From positions 1,426,001 to 1,490,000 of the forward strand of contig CAWUEY030000001.1 of assembly GCA_963921245.4 (NCBI GenBank): 64,000 nucleotides of DNA, read 5' to 3'. The DNA comes from JABJGO01 sp963921245. GTDB taxonomy: Bacteria; Pseudomonadota; Alphaproteobacteria; Rhodospirillales; Casp-alpha2. How positions within the stretch are numbered: position 1 is the stretch's first letter; every line of letters begins with the position of its first letter. The notes below the pieces were generated by a model. It was not told where the DNA came from and made no database searches. It worked only from the letters and a program-made list of their open reading frames with translations. Of this stretch, positions 44,566 through 54,518 are shown one piece after another. The position numbers were made by a program, and so were the translations under genes.

Positions 44566-46108
44566 CCTGGGCATTTGCCTGTTGGAAGCGAACCGCTTCC
44601 TCCGCCGCCCGCATCAAAGCCTTGGCCTTGTTACAGCTTTCCTGATACTCAAACTCGGGATCACTATCAGCGACCACACCACCACCAGCCTGAACGTACA
44701 TGGTGTCATTCTTGATAACGGCAGTCCGAAGGGCAATGCAGGTATCCATTTCACCGTTCGCCCCAAAATAACCGATACAACCAGCATAGATACCACGCCG
44801 TTCAGGCTCCAGTTCGTCTATGATCGCCATGGCCCGAACTTTCGGCGCACCGGATACGGTACCCGCCGGGAAACCCGCCAGCAATGCATCAACGGAGTCG
44901 CACCCGTCACGCAACTGGCCTTCAACATTGGAAACGATATGCATAACGTGGGAATAATATTCGATGATGTTCTGTTCGGTGACGGTTACGCTTCCAACGT
45001 CGGCCACACGCCCCACATCGTTTCTTCCCAAATCCAGCAGCATTAAATGCTCTGACAGCTCTTTCCGGTCGTTCAGAAGATCGTCGGCCAACGCCTGATC
45101 TTCCGCCGTGTTTAGCCCTCGGCGGCGGGTTCCGGCGATCGGCCGGATCGTGACCTTGCCATCGCGAACACGAACCAGAATTTCCGGACTCGATCCCACA
45201 ACAGAAAAATCATCAAAATTCAGGAAGAATAAAAAGGGCGAGGGATTTAATCGCCGTAGGGACCGATACAGGGAAAATGGTGGCAGAGGAAAGGGAAAGC
45301 GAAACCGCTGTGACGGAACAACCTGAAAAATATCACCAGCGCGGATGTACTCCCGCGCTTTCTCGACCATTTCATGGTACCCCGCCTGTCCGATATTTGA
45401 GACCGGATCAGGCATGGGCACGTCACCGGGCTTGATGGATATCTGTTGATCGGGAACTGTTCCATTGAGGGCGCTGACCGCCGCTTCAAGGCGCGAAAGT
45501 GCCTTTTCATAGGCGTTTTGCGGCGTTCTTGTAGCGTTGCAATCTGCGTGATTCCATACCGGTGTGATAATTGTAATTGTGTCCTGAATATTATCAAAGA
45601 CCGCCATAATGGTTGGCCGTACAAACAGCCCATCAGGCACTCCAAGAACATCCGGATTGTCATTGGGAATATCTTCGACCAGGCGCACCGTGTCGTATCC
45701 CATGTAACCAACAAGGCCCGCCGACATGGGTGGCATATCCTCGGGAAGAGTTATCCGGCTTTCCGCCAACACCGCCCGCAAGGACGCCACCGTTCCAGAG
45801 TCCTGTGAAACAGGGCACGGCACAAAGCTTTCGCCATCTTCTTCCGCCCGGCGATTGATCTCGGCACTGTTGCCGACACACCGCCAGATCAGATCGGGAT
45901 CGGTGCCGATAAATGAATACCGGCCACGGACGGCACCGCCCTCAACGGATTCGAGAAGGAAACTGTTTTTTCGCTCACCAGACAGTTTCATCATGGCTGA
46001 TACCGGTGTCTCAAGATCAGCCACCAGCCGTGTCCAAACAACCTGGGTTTCTCCGGACTCAAAAACCCGCCGAAACTCATCAAAATCTGGTGTGCAGGAA
46101 ACCGTCAT
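44546..46108 (-). CDS. trpE: Anthranilate synthase component I
   Basis: Converts chorismate to anthranilate with ammonia from TrpG. 520 residues. The feedback-binding motif LLES is at 51-54. The catalytic core carries SPEILVRV, IRPIAGTRRRG, LLDLGRNDVGRV and TVSGAPKVRAM. Starts 12 bp after ppiD on the same strand and is probably cotranscribed with it. Its 3' end overlaps the opposing deacetylase gene. Confidence 0.97.
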   Translation of the reverse strand: MTVSCTPDFDEFRRVFESGETQVVWTRLVADLETPVSAMMKLSGERKNSFLLESVEGGAVRGRYSFIGTDPDLIWRCVGNSAEINRRAEEDGESFVPCPVSQDSGTVASLRAVLAESRITLPEDMPPMSAGLVGYMGYDTVRLVEDIPNDNPDVLGVPDGLFVRPTIMAVFDNIQDTITIITPVWNHADCNATRTPQNAYEKALSRLEAAVSALNGTVPDQQISIKPGDVPMPDPVSNIGQAGYHEMVEKAREYIRAGDIFQVVPSQRFRFPFPLPPFSLYRSLRRLNPSPFLFFLNFDDFSVVGSSPEILVRVRDGKVTIRPIAGTRRRGLNTAEDQALADDLLNDRKELSEHLMLLDLGRNDVGRVADVGSVTVTEQNIIEYYSHVMHIVSNVEGQLRDGCDSVDALLAGFPAGTVSGAPKVRAMAIIDELEPERRGIYAGCIGYFGANGEMDTCIALRTAVIKNDTMYVQAGGGVVADSDPEFEYQESCNKAKALMRAAEEAVRFQQANAQVILGQH

Positions 46109-46120
46109 TGTCCTCGACCG

Positions 46121-48013
46121 TCAATGTACGCCATAGACGTGGTTCATGGCGTCGAGATTGATAGAGACGGGATAGCGGGACAAAAGCGCCTCACGAAGTG
46201 TTGCTGTTAGATCACCACGAAGGCGTTGTTCGAGCCTGTTTTTCAGCGCGGCATAGTCCGGATTGGTCCGATCAATAGGAGCTTGCTCAGACGATAAAAC
46301 GTGGGCAACCACGAAACCCTCAACGGTGCGGACAAACACGCCAGAGCCCACAGAGACATCAAACACGGCTGTGGCCAGTGAGCGGGGTATGCCTTCAGGA
46401 AGGCCTGTACCGTTTCGCCGGACGGAGTTCGCTTCAGCTACCACGTATTGCAAACCTTCAACCTGGGCGGTCAAAGACGTGGACGCACCAAGACGTGAGG
46501 CAATTTCCCGGGCCAGGATTTCCGCCTGTTGCGCGCGTCGATCTGCCATCATGGCCGCAACCACCCTGTCGCGAGCTTCATCAAGGGGCCGCAGTGCCGT
46601 TTCCTGAATACCATTTACGCGGACAACAAAGTATGCGTCTTCACCGACTTCAATGAGCGGGGATTCCGATCCTTCCTCTGTTAGGAAAACGGTGGATATG
46701 AAATCACCCCCCGGTAACCCTTCGATCGCAATGCCGTTTTCTCCCTCTCCGGATTGAGAGACAGCGCGGAGGGTCTCTGCGCTCAAATTGAGGGTGGCGG
46801 CAACCTCTTCCAAAGACATGCCGGAAGCAAGCAAATCATCCATTTCATTGGCGAGCTCAAACAACTCATCAATAGCCCGTTCCCGCGCCACTTGCCGTTT
46901 CAGATCATCGCGAACATCTTCCAGTTCCAGGCGGGCTTCATCTTCCGCGCCGACGATACTGAAAAGCAACCAGCCAAGCGGAGACTGAACCGGACCGGCC
47001 AGGTCACCCTTGGCCGCACCAAACACGGCCTGCACAGTATCTTCGCCAAGCAAATCGGAGGGCACCACCCATCCCAGTGACAGATCGCGCGTGGGCGTTC
47101 CCTTGACTTGCGAAACGGCTTCCGAAAAGGAAACACCGCTCTCAACAAGCGTTTTGGTTTCGATGGCCTGATTTTTGGTGTCGAAAATAGCCTGTTCGAT
47201 ATTGCGCCGTGCCCGTGTGACATAATCTTCTTCGCTGGCGAAAAATGCGTCTTCTATATCCTCTTCACGGACATCAATGGTTTCCGCCAGATCATCGGCT
47301 TTCAGATGAATAAAGGTTACGTCCCGATACTCGGGTGCCATAAATCTGTCCTGGTTTTCCTGATGATAAGCGGCAATTTCCGCAGTGGTGGGTGTAGCGA
47401 TATCCAGAAAATCGGAATCTGCAATCTGAATATAGGCAATTTCGCGCCGTTCGTTCCGATAGGCAAAAATCTTGTCTACGACCTGTTCCGGCAAAACAGC
47501 CCCTGTGTTCAGAGCATCCAGCAATATACGCTCTTTCGTTTCCCGTCGAAACAAGTCAAGAAAATCGTTTTCAGAATATCCGGCATTGCCGATCGCGCGG
47601 CGAAACACCTCGTGATCGAACTGGCCGGTTAAGCCGGCAAACTGCGGCATGGAACGAACTTCGGCACTGACCACCGCATCCGGGATGATCAACCCGTGAT
47701 CATCCGCAGCCAGATCAAACAGCTCTGCCCCAATCAATCTGTTAAGAAGTTCCCGGTCCAGTCCCAGCTCGCGCAAGGTTTCAAGCGTCGCCGTATTTCC
47801 CAGAAACTGCCGCAGACGGGCGACCTCTCGCCGCATTTCATCGGAAAAACGCTGTACACTGATTTCCCTGTCCTTGATCGTCGCAACAGCACCGCCGGCA
47901 GCACTACCCGTTACGTAGTCACCGATACCCCACACTGCGAAGCTCAATACCAAAAATCCGAGAAGGATCTTTACAACAATTGACCCGGTTCTTTTTCTAA
48001 TTGCATCAAGCAT
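46121..48013 (-). CDS. ppiD: Periplasmic peptidyl-prolyl isomerase/chaperone, PpiD-like (SurA_N domain)
   Basis: Membrane-anchored chaperone for newly exported proteins. 630 residues. A single N-terminal signal anchor (VVKILLGFLVLSFAVWGIGDY, about 13-33) is followed by a SurA_N-like helical region (about 45-250), a parvulin/rotamase region (about 260-360) with the conserved SLGWV and a long helical C-terminus, the PpiD layout. The rotamase active site looks degenerate, as in E. coli PpiD, so catalysis may be lost. Located directly upstream of trpE, a common alphaproteobacterial pair. Confidence 0.88.
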   Translation of the reverse strand: MLDAIRKRTGSIVVKILLGFLVLSFAVWGIGDYVTGSAAGGAVATIKDREISVQRFSDEMRREVARLRQFLGNTATLETLRELGLDRELLNRLIGAELFDLAADDHGLIIPDAVVSAEVRSMPQFAGLTGQFDHEVFRRAIGNAGYSENDFLDLFRRETKERILLDALNTGAVLPEQVVDKIFAYRNERREIAYIQIADSDFLDIATPTTAEIAAYHQENQDRFMAPEYRDVTFIHLKADDLAETIDVREEDIEDAFFASEEDYVTRARRNIEQAIFDTKNQAIETKTLVESGVSFSEAVSQVKGTPTRDLSLGWVVPSDLLGEDTVQAVFGAAKGDLAGPVQSPLGWLLFSIVGAEDEARLELEDVRDDLKRQVARERAIDELFELANEMDDLLASGMSLEEVAATLNLSAETLRAVSQSGEGENGIAIEGLPGGDFISTVFLTEEGSESPLIEVGEDAYFVVRVNGIQETALRPLDEARDRVVAAMMADRRAQQAEILAREIASRLGASTSLTAQVEGLQYVVAEANSVRRNGTGLPEGIPRSLATAVFDVSVGSGVFVRTVEGFVVAHVLSSEQAPIDRTNPDYAALKNRLEQRLRGDLTATLREALLSRYPVSINLDAMNHVYGVH

Positions 48014-48134
48014 GGCAGGACTTTGTCAGGAAATTTACAGGGGGATAAAGGGTTTAAAATCGCTCAGGGCGCGGCATCATAAGTGCCTCAAACCAGGGTC
48101 GCAATACTGAGTTACCGCTTCATTGAACTTAACG

Positions 48135-48824
48135 CTAACTCACCTTTCGAAAGCGGATATAGGGGGACGCGGGATTTTCATTCATCACGATCACATCCGC
48201 CTTTTTGTGAGGCAGGAATCTGGACTGATAGATTCTCTGTCCGGGGAAATAGCGGTACAGGTACTTTTTACCAATCGTCATTTGCTCTTCATCGGTTTTT
48301 GCGTCCCGCGGGACCCCTCGCTCAAAGGCGGTCTGCATTCTTGTGTCCATGTAAATCCGGAAATCCCAGCAATCATCAATCTCTTCGCGAAACAGCATAA
48401 CGCCATCAAAAATCAGGATGCTGTCTTTTGAGAACAACCGGGATTCGTCCGTAACGTCTGATTCGGTACGAAAATCATAAACGGCGGTGCGTAATGACGC
48501 GGGCTCCTCCGAAACCCGGGATAGGGGTTCGAGCAACTCTCTTCGAATAGCGGCGTAGTTAAAGGAGTCCTGATAATAGCTTTCCGGGGTTTCTGAACTG
48601 TTACGGTAGCGAACTTCTTTCGGATTATGAAAGCCGTCGATGGATGCCCTGATCACCGGCTTGCAAATGCCGCTCAGCATCTGCGCCAAACTGTCAGCAA
48701 AGGTGGTTTTACCGGACGCTGTGATTCCGTCCACACCGATCCGTAAAGGATGCGGAACGGACATTTTCTCGATGCGGTCTACAAGCTTCTTGTGTTGCGC
48801 ACGGATGAGCGTTTGGTTGACCAT
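48135..48824 (-). CDS. Uridine-kinase-like P-loop nucleoside/phosphoribulokinase family protein
   Basis: 229 residues. Walker A is GVDGITASGKTTFA (about 30-43) and the Asp of the second strand is in RASIDGFHNPKE, as in uridine kinases and the PRK family. A conserved DGVMLFREE follows, in which the Asp ends the Walker B strand. The protein does not carry the full Udk signature, so the substrate is unknown; a nucleoside is only a guess from the fold. It lies between ppiD and tpiA, which are usually adjacent. Confidence 0.75.
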   Translation of the reverse strand: MVNQTLIRAQHKKLVDRIEKMSVPHPLRIGVDGITASGKTTFADSLAQMLSGICKPVIRASIDGFHNPKEVRYRNSSETPESYYQDSFNYAAIRRELLEPLSRVSEEPASLRTAVYDFRTESDVTDESRLFSKDSILIFDGVMLFREEIDDCWDFRIYMDTRMQTAFERGVPRDAKTDEEQMTIGKKYLYRYFPGQRIYQSRFLPHKKADVIVMNENPASPYIRFRKVS

Positions 48825-48933
48825 GCGTGATCCTATTCACTGCAAAGCCTTTGTCCAATAGCAAAACCACTTGCACTTGACCCTGATTATGCCTATCCAC
48901 GGGCCCAATTCACCGTCTTCCAGGGAGCCTGCC

Positions 48934-49698
48934 ATGTCCTATCGTCGTCCTCTGATTGCCGGGAACTGGAAAATGAACGGCACCTCATCTGAAGCCGACA
49001 CGCTTGTTGGCGGAATTCTTGACTATTTGGGTCTTCGGACCACTCATGAATTCGATATGATTGTCTGTCCACCAGCAACCCTGATTTCCAAAATCGTCGA
49101 ACGGTCACACGGTACCTGGCTACAGGTCGGCGCACAGGACTGTCATGCCGCAGAGAAGGGCGCACACACCGGCGATATCAGCGCACCCATGTTGAGTGAC
49201 CTGGGTTGCCGTTACGTCATTCTGGGCCATTCCGAACGGCGAACCGAGCACGGGGAAACCAGTTCACAGGTCGCGGCAAAAACATCTGCTGTATGGGCGG
49301 CGCACATGGTCTCGATTGTCTGTGTCGGTGAAACGGAAGCCGAACGCGACGCCGGGCGTACACTCGACGTCGTCGGGGCCCAGATCAGAGACAGTATTCC
49401 CGAGGGCGCTACGGCGGGGAATACGGTTGTTGCCTATGAGCCTGTTTGGGCCATTGGAACCGGGCGCACCGCAACAGCGGAAGAAGCCCAGGAAGTTCAC
49501 GCCTTCATTCGCCGCCAACTGGCCCAACGCTTTGGTGTTGAAGCCGAGGGTATTCGTATTCTCTATGGCGGTTCCATGAAACCCGGCAACGCCGCGGCGT
49601 TGATCGCACTTCTCGATGTGGACGGTGGCCTGATTGGCGGAGCGAGCCTCAATGCCGATGATTTCTGGGGCATATCTGAAGCCTGTCCAAAAGCCTGA
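48934..49698 (+). CDS. tpiA: Triosephosphate isomerase
   Basis: Interconverts glyceraldehyde 3-phosphate and dihydroxyacetone phosphate. 254 residues. Catalytic N11 and K13 (NWKMNG), H99 (ILGHSERR) and E169 (YEPVWAIGTG) are intact, and the phosphate loop LYGGSMK is present. ATG at 48934 has a CAGGGAG site; the frame upstream to 48871 is unconserved. Confidence 0.97.
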   Translation: MSYRRPLIAGNWKMNGTSSEADTLVGGILDYLGLRTTHEFDMIVCPPATLISKIVERSHGTWLQVGAQDCHAAEKGAHTGDISAPMLSDLGCRYVILGHSERRTEHGETSSQVAAKTSAVWAAHMVSIVCVGETEAERDAGRTLDVVGAQIRDSIPEGATAGNTVVAYEPVWAIGTGRTATAEEAQEVHAFIRRQLAQRFGVEAEGIRILYGGSMKPGNAAALIALLDVDGGLIGGASLNADDFWGISEACPKA

Positions 49699-49786
49699 AT
49701 GCCGGCAAACAAGAGACTGGATATTTCCGACGGAACCCGTTACAAACCTGCCGCGAAGCATCCGCGTATGACTGGAACCTGAAAAA

Positions 49787-50110
49787 ATGACCACTGTAGT
49801 GCTCGTAATCCACCTGTTGATCGCCATGGCGCTTGTCGGCACCGTTCTGCTCCAGCGCAGCGAAGGCGGCGGCCTCGGTATGGGTGGCGGCGGTGGCGGC
49901 GGCATGGGCGGTTTCATGACCGGACGGGCAACGGCTGATCTTCTGACGCGAACCACGGCGATACTCGCCACACTTTTTTTCGCGACCAGTCTGACCCTGG
50001 CCATTCTGGCTGACCAGGGGCAGTCCCGGCGTTCGATTCTCGACGAATTGGATCCAACGACCCTGATTCCGGCGGCACCAACAGAGCCAACCGCCCCTCT
50101 CGACAATTAA
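49787..50110 (+). CDS. secG: Preprotein translocase subunit SecG
   Basis: Accessory SecYEG translocon subunit. 107 residues: N-terminal helix VVLVIHLLIAMALVGTVLLQRSEGGGLG, a Gly-rich linker of ten or more glycines, TRTTAILATLFFATSL as second helix, and a Pro/Ala tail. Located in tpiA-secG-pyrG, the conserved order. Confidence 0.94.
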   Translation: MTTVVLVIHLLIAMALVGTVLLQRSEGGGLGMGGGGGGGMGGFMTGRATADLLTRTTAILATLFFATSLTLAILADQGQSRRSILDELDPTTLIPAAPTEPTAPLDN

Positions 50111-50226
50111 ATCCTCAGGGCCAATGCCTTATAAAAAAAGACTTTTCCGGAGCGTTCAAAGAAAATGCGCGCGCTGACCCTCTGGGCTGTGGGAATTGTC
50201 ATGAGTTGCTGTAAAGTATCGTTCCC

Positions 50227-51852
50227 ATGACCCGGTACATTTTTATCACCGGCGGCGTGGTTTCCTCACTCGGTAAGGGACTGGCATCCGCAGCCCTAGC
50301 GGCGCTACTGCAAGCCCGTGGATTCAGGGTTCGATTGCGTAAGCTGGACCCCTATATCAACGTCGATCCGGGAACCATGAGCCCCTACCAACACGGCGAA
50401 GTCTACGTGACCGACGATGGTGCGGAGACCGACCTCGATCTCGGTCACTATGAACGGTTTTCCGGTGTTGCCTGCAAGCAGAGCGACAACGTCACCACCG
50501 GACGGATTTACTCGGACGTTATCGCGCGCGAGAGAAAAGGGGATTACCTGGGCGCAACCATTCAGGTCATTCCCCATATTACGGATGCTATCAAAGCCTT
50601 CGTAACCAGCGATATCGAGGATGAGGATTTCATCCTGTGTGAGATCGGCGGTACCGTGGGCGACATTGAAGGGCTACCGTTTCTGGAAGCCACCCGTCAG
50701 TTGCGCAACGATCTCGGGCGCGAGCGGACCATGTACCTGCATTTGACGCTGTTGCCCTATATTCCCACCGCCGGTGAGCTGAAAACCAAACCCACGCAGC
50801 ACTCGGTGAAAGAGTTGCTCAACGTGGGAATTCAGCCCGATGTCCTGCTGTGCCGGACGGAGCGTGAGGTTCCGGAGAACGAAATCCGCAAGATCGCCCT
50901 GTTCTGTAACGTCGCGAAATCCGCCGTTATTCCGGCGCTGGACGTGGACAGCATCTACCGCGTTCCCATCCGCTATCACGAGGAAGGTCTGGATGATGAG
51001 GTCTGCCGCTATTTTGGTATGGAAGCCGAGGCTCCGGACCTCAGCACATGGCAGAACATCGCAGAGCGTTCCACCCGGCCGGAAGGTGAAGTCACCATTG
51101 CCGTGGTCGGTAAATACACCGGGCTTCTTGACGCCTATAAATCTCTCAATGAAGCCCTGGCCCACGGCGGGATTGCCAACAATGTCCGGGTTAATCTGGA
51201 ATGGGTTGAAGCGGAAATTTTCGACACCGAAGAGCCCATCGAACATCTGGAGGGGGTGCATGGCATCCTGGTGCCGGGTGGCTTCGGTGAACGCGGCAGT
51301 GAAGGCAAGATCGCCGCTGCACGATTTGCCCGTGAACGTGGTATCCCCTATTTCGGTATTTGTTTTGGTATGCAAATGGCGGTGCTGGAAGCGGCCCGAA
51401 ACCTCGCTGGTATCCCCAATGCGGGATCTACGGAATTCGGTGAATGCGACGAGCCTATTGTGGGCCTGATGGCTGAATGGATGCAGGGCAACCAGCTTGC
51501 GCAGCGCAAAGAGGGCGGCGATTTGGGTGGCACCATGCGCCTTGGTGCGTTTCCGTGTACGCTGGGCGCGGGCACGCGGGTCCGCGAGATATACGGCGAA
51601 ACTCATATTCAGGAACGCCACCGTCACCGCTATGAGGTCAATACCGGCTACCGCGAACGATTGGAAGAGGCCGGCCTCAAATTCTCCGGCATGTCACCGG
51701 ACGGATTGTTGCCGGAGATTGTGGAGTTGCCCGATCACCCCTGGTTTATCGGCGTACAGTTCCATCCTGAACTGAAATCCAAGCCTTTTGATCCGCATCC
51801 ACTGTTTACCTCGTTTATCAAAGCCGCCATTGTAGAGGCCAGACTGGTTTAA
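50227..51852 (+). CDS. pyrG: CTP synthase
   Basis: Makes CTP from UTP, ATP and glutamine. 541 residues. The N-terminal synthetase half (1-265) begins TRYIFITGGVVSSLGKGLA; the class I amidotransferase half (about 290-540) has nucleophile C379 in GICFGMQMA and His/Glu in FHPELKS. Starts 116 bp after secG. Confidence 0.98.
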   Translation: MTRYIFITGGVVSSLGKGLASAALAALLQARGFRVRLRKLDPYINVDPGTMSPYQHGEVYVTDDGAETDLDLGHYERFSGVACKQSDNVTTGRIYSDVIARERKGDYLGATIQVIPHITDAIKAFVTSDIEDEDFILCEIGGTVGDIEGLPFLEATRQLRNDLGRERTMYLHLTLLPYIPTAGELKTKPTQHSVKELLNVGIQPDVLLCRTEREVPENEIRKIALFCNVAKSAVIPALDVDSIYRVPIRYHEEGLDDEVCRYFGMEAEAPDLSTWQNIAERSTRPEGEVTIAVVGKYTGLLDAYKSLNEALAHGGIANNVRVNLEWVEAEIFDTEEPIEHLEGVHGILVPGGFGERGSEGKIAAARFARERGIPYFGICFGMQMAVLEAARNLAGIPNAGSTEFGECDEPIVGLMAEWMQGNQLAQRKEGGDLGGTMRLGAFPCTLGAGTRVREIYGETHIQERHRHRYEVNTGYRERLEEAGLKFSGMSPDGLLPEIVELPDHPWFIGVQFHPELKSKPFDPHPLFTSFIKAAIVEARLV

Positions 51853-51882
51853 CAACGGCTCGTTTGATCCGAAAGGCCGCCA

Positions 51883-52740
51883 ATGCCCACCGAACACCAC
51901 ACGGTTCAAATCAAAGACCTGTTGGTCAGCAATGATCGACCGTTTACGTTACTTGCCGGGCCGTGTGCGCTTGAAAGCCGGGACCATGCCCTGGAAACCG
52001 CCGCGGCGCTTCGGGAAATCACGGATGCGCTGGGGATCGGGCTGGTTTACAAAAGTTCGTTCGACAAGGCCAACCGTACCAGTGTGGATGGTGCCCGCGG
52101 TCTGGGGATGGAAGCTTCGCTGGCAGTGTTCGCCGAGGTTCGCGAAACCGTTGGTTGCCCCGTGGTCACGGATGTCCATGAGCCCTATCAGTGCGCCCCC
52201 GTTGCCGAAGCCGTCGATGTTCTACAAATTCCAGCCTACCTTTGCCGACAAACGGACCTGCTGGTTGCCGCTGGCAACACCGGTGCCGCCATCAATGTTA
52301 AAAAAGGCCAGTTCTTGGCACCCTGGGATATGGTCAATGTGGTCAAGAAGATCGAAAGTACTGGCAATCGGAATATCATGATGTGTGAACGGGGGGTCAG
52401 CTTTGGCTACAACACCATGATTACCGACATGCGAGCCTTGCCGCAAATGGCGGAAACCGGCTATCCGGTTGTCTTTGATGCCACTCATTCGGTGCAGCAG
52501 CCGGGCGGTCTCGGCGGCCGCTCCGGCGGGCAGCGGGAATTCGCACCCGTGCTCGCCCGCGCCGCCGTTGCCGTTGGCGTGGCGGCCGTGTTCATGGAAA
52601 CCCATCAAGACCCTGACAGTGCGCCCAGCGACGGTCCCAACATGATCGCACTCGACAAACTCTCCGGCATTCTCGAAACCCTGAAAGCCTTTGACGAACA
52701 GGCCAAAGCCAGCCCTGTTGTTCTCGAAGACCTGCGATAA
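51883..52740 (+). CDS. kdsA: 3-deoxy-8-phosphooctulonate synthase (KDO-8-phosphate synthase)
   Basis: Condenses PEP and arabinose 5-phosphate for the KDO of lipopolysaccharide. 285 residues. Motifs are LAGPCALES, YKSSFDKANRTS, TDVHEP, LQIPAYLCRQTDLL and DATHSVQQPGG. C-x-P-type metal Cys is retained (GPC), consistent with either metal class. Starts 30 bp after pyrG and sits just before eno. Confidence 0.96.
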   Translation: MPTEHHTVQIKDLLVSNDRPFTLLAGPCALESRDHALETAAALREITDALGIGLVYKSSFDKANRTSVDGARGLGMEASLAVFAEVRETVGCPVVTDVHEPYQCAPVAEAVDVLQIPAYLCRQTDLLVAAGNTGAAINVKKGQFLAPWDMVNVVKKIESTGNRNIMMCERGVSFGYNTMITDMRALPQMAETGYPVVFDATHSVQQPGGLGGRSGGQREFAPVLARAAVAVGVAAVFMETHQDPDSAPSDGPNMIALDKLSGILETLKAFDEQAKASPVVLEDLR

Positions 52741-52767
52741 CAGCCCCCTGAACCCGAAGGAATACAA

Positions 52768-54042
52768 ATGTCAGCCATTGTCGATATCATCGCCCGTGAA
52801 ATTCTGGATAGCCGCGGCAATCCTACCGTGGAAGTGGACGTCACTCTTGAGTCCGGGGCCATGGGGCGGGCTGCGGTGCCTTCGGGGGCGTCAACCGGTG
52901 CCCACGAGGCCGTGGAACTGCGCGACGGCGACAAAGGCCGATTTGGCGGCAAGGGTGTCCTGAACGCCGTGGACGGTGTCAATACTGAGATCTTCGATGC
53001 CATCGGTGGCATGGACTCCGAAGAACAACTGCTGATCGACGACACCCTGATTGCGCTCGATGGCACCGGGAACAAGGCCCGCCTTGGTGCCAACGCCATT
53101 CTCGGGGTTAGCCTTGCCATCGCCAAAGCTTCGGCAGAGGAACTGGGCACGCCGCTCTATCGCTATATTGGCGGCACTTTTGCGCGGACCCTGCCGGTGC
53201 CCATGATGAACATCATCAATGGGGGGGCACATGCCGACAACCCCATCGACATTCAGGAATTCATGGTCATGCCCGTGGGCGGCGAGACTTGTGCCGAAGC
53301 CATTCGCATAGGCGCGGAAATCTTTCAGGCCTTGAAGAAAGGCCTGAACGCCGCCGCTCACAACACCAATGTCGGCGACGAGGGCGGTTTTGCACCCAAT
53401 ATCGCCAGTACGATCCATGCACTTGATTTCATTATGAAATCCGTGGAAAGCGCCGGATACACGCCGGGTGACGACGTCGTGCTGGCCCTTGATTCCGCGG
53501 CGAGCGAGTTCTTCGCGGACGGCACATACACTCTGAAAGGCGAGGGCAAATCGCTGGATTCCGACGGCATGATTAGATACTACGAAGACCTTGTCGGTCG
53601 GTATCCCATTTTTTCCATTGAAGACGGCATGGCCGAAGACGACTGGGATGGCTGGGCCAGCTTAACAGCGGCCATCGGCGAGCGGGTACAGCTGGTGGGT
53701 GACGATCTGTTTGTCACCAATCCCAAGCGACTGGCCCAGGGCATCGAAAAGAGCATCGCCAATTCCGTCCTGGTCAAGGTCAACCAGATCGGGTCTTTAA
53801 GCGAAACCCTGGAAACCGTGGATATGGCCCACAGGGCAAGCTATACCTCGGTCATTTCCCATCGATCCGGGGAAACCGAGGATACCACCATTGCCGATAT
53901 CGCGGTGGCCACCAACGCGGGACAAATCAAAACCGGTTCACTGTCTCGCTCGGACCGGCTGGCCAAGTACAACCAACTGATTAGAATAGAGGAACAACTA
54001 GGCCCGTCTGCGCGTTATGCCGGTCGATCTGTCCTCAAATAG
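52768..54042 (+). CDS. eno: Enolase
   Basis: Converts 2-phosphoglycerate to phosphoenolpyruvate. 424 residues. Active-site motifs are EILDSRGNPTVEVDV, SGASTGAHEAVELRDGD, NVGDEGGFAPN, SIEDGMAEDDWDGW, GDDLFVTN and SHRSGETEDT. The kdsA-eno pair is typical. No clear terminator follows; the next 470 bp are repeat-bearing and non-coding. Confidence 0.98.
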   Translation: MSAIVDIIAREILDSRGNPTVEVDVTLESGAMGRAAVPSGASTGAHEAVELRDGDKGRFGGKGVLNAVDGVNTEIFDAIGGMDSEEQLLIDDTLIALDGTGNKARLGANAILGVSLAIAKASAEELGTPLYRYIGGTFARTLPVPMMNIINGGAHADNPIDIQEFMVMPVGGETCAEAIRIGAEIFQALKKGLNAAAHNTNVGDEGGFAPNIASTIHALDFIMKSVESAGYTPGDDVVLALDSAASEFFADGTYTLKGEGKSLDSDGMIRYYEDLVGRYPIFSIEDGMAEDDWDGWASLTAAIGERVQLVGDDLFVTNPKRLAQGIEKSIANSVLVKVNQIGSLSETLETVDMAHRASYTSVISHRSGETEDTTIADIAVATNAGQIKTGSLSRSDRLAKYNQLIRIEEQLGPSARYAGRSVLK

Positions 54043-54127
54043 ATGGATTCGGTGATCAAGTTCACAGGCTTGTACCGCACGGGCTGGCATCCGTCTGGGA
54101 TGCATACTCTAACCGTGCTCCTTGTCC

Positions 54128-54169
54128 TGATCACACTGGTTTAATCACACTGTCTTAATCACACTGGCC
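54128..54169. repeat. 14-bp tandem repeat, three copies
   Basis: Three head-to-tail 14-mers: TGATCACACTGGTT, TAATCACACTGTCT and TAATCACACTGGCC share the core ATCACACTG. Not found elsewhere in the window by eye, though the ftsB leader has a related TTTAATCAC. Confidence 0.75.
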
Positions 54170-54305
54170 GTTCCGGTCCTATCTCGGTTCGCCGTGACGC
54201 CATACGCACCACCGCGCCCTGATCTAATCCATGGATCAGTACCCGTTCACCCCGCACCTTCCATGAACGCTGAAAGCCTGACCGATACCGATAGAGGGCC
54301 GCCCT

Positions 54306-54350
54306 GGATTATGGATCATCGAATTATGTATTACTGAATTATATATCACC
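54306..54350. repeat. 15-bp imperfect tandem repeat, three copies
   Basis: GGATTATGGATCATC, GAATTATGTATTACT and GAATTATATATCACC share the G-R-ATTAT core at 15-bp period. Divergence is high, so this could be chance A/T-rich similarity. Confidence 0.45.
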
Positions 54351-54518
54351 GGGACGCCTATCCCGACATGGATGAGGGCCACATGTCGTCTTGTGCCGTG
54401 TGGTCGCTGACCGGTTTGCAGATTCATTAAGATCAGCGAAATCACCTCTGGACTGGGGCGCAATTCCGTGTAGGTTGACTCCTTAATTCGGGCCATTTTA
54501 TTGAGCGGGAGGACCCTC

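Larger units (their letters stand above)
54043..54518. other. Non-coding gap with short tandem repeats after eno
   Basis: No gene is supported on either strand; a minus-strand frame at 54236-54580 is low-complexity. It contains two short imperfect tandem repeats (below), and the last 20 bp carry a GGGAGG ribosome site for the aminotransferase. No convincing terminator or promoter stands out. Confidence 0.5.
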
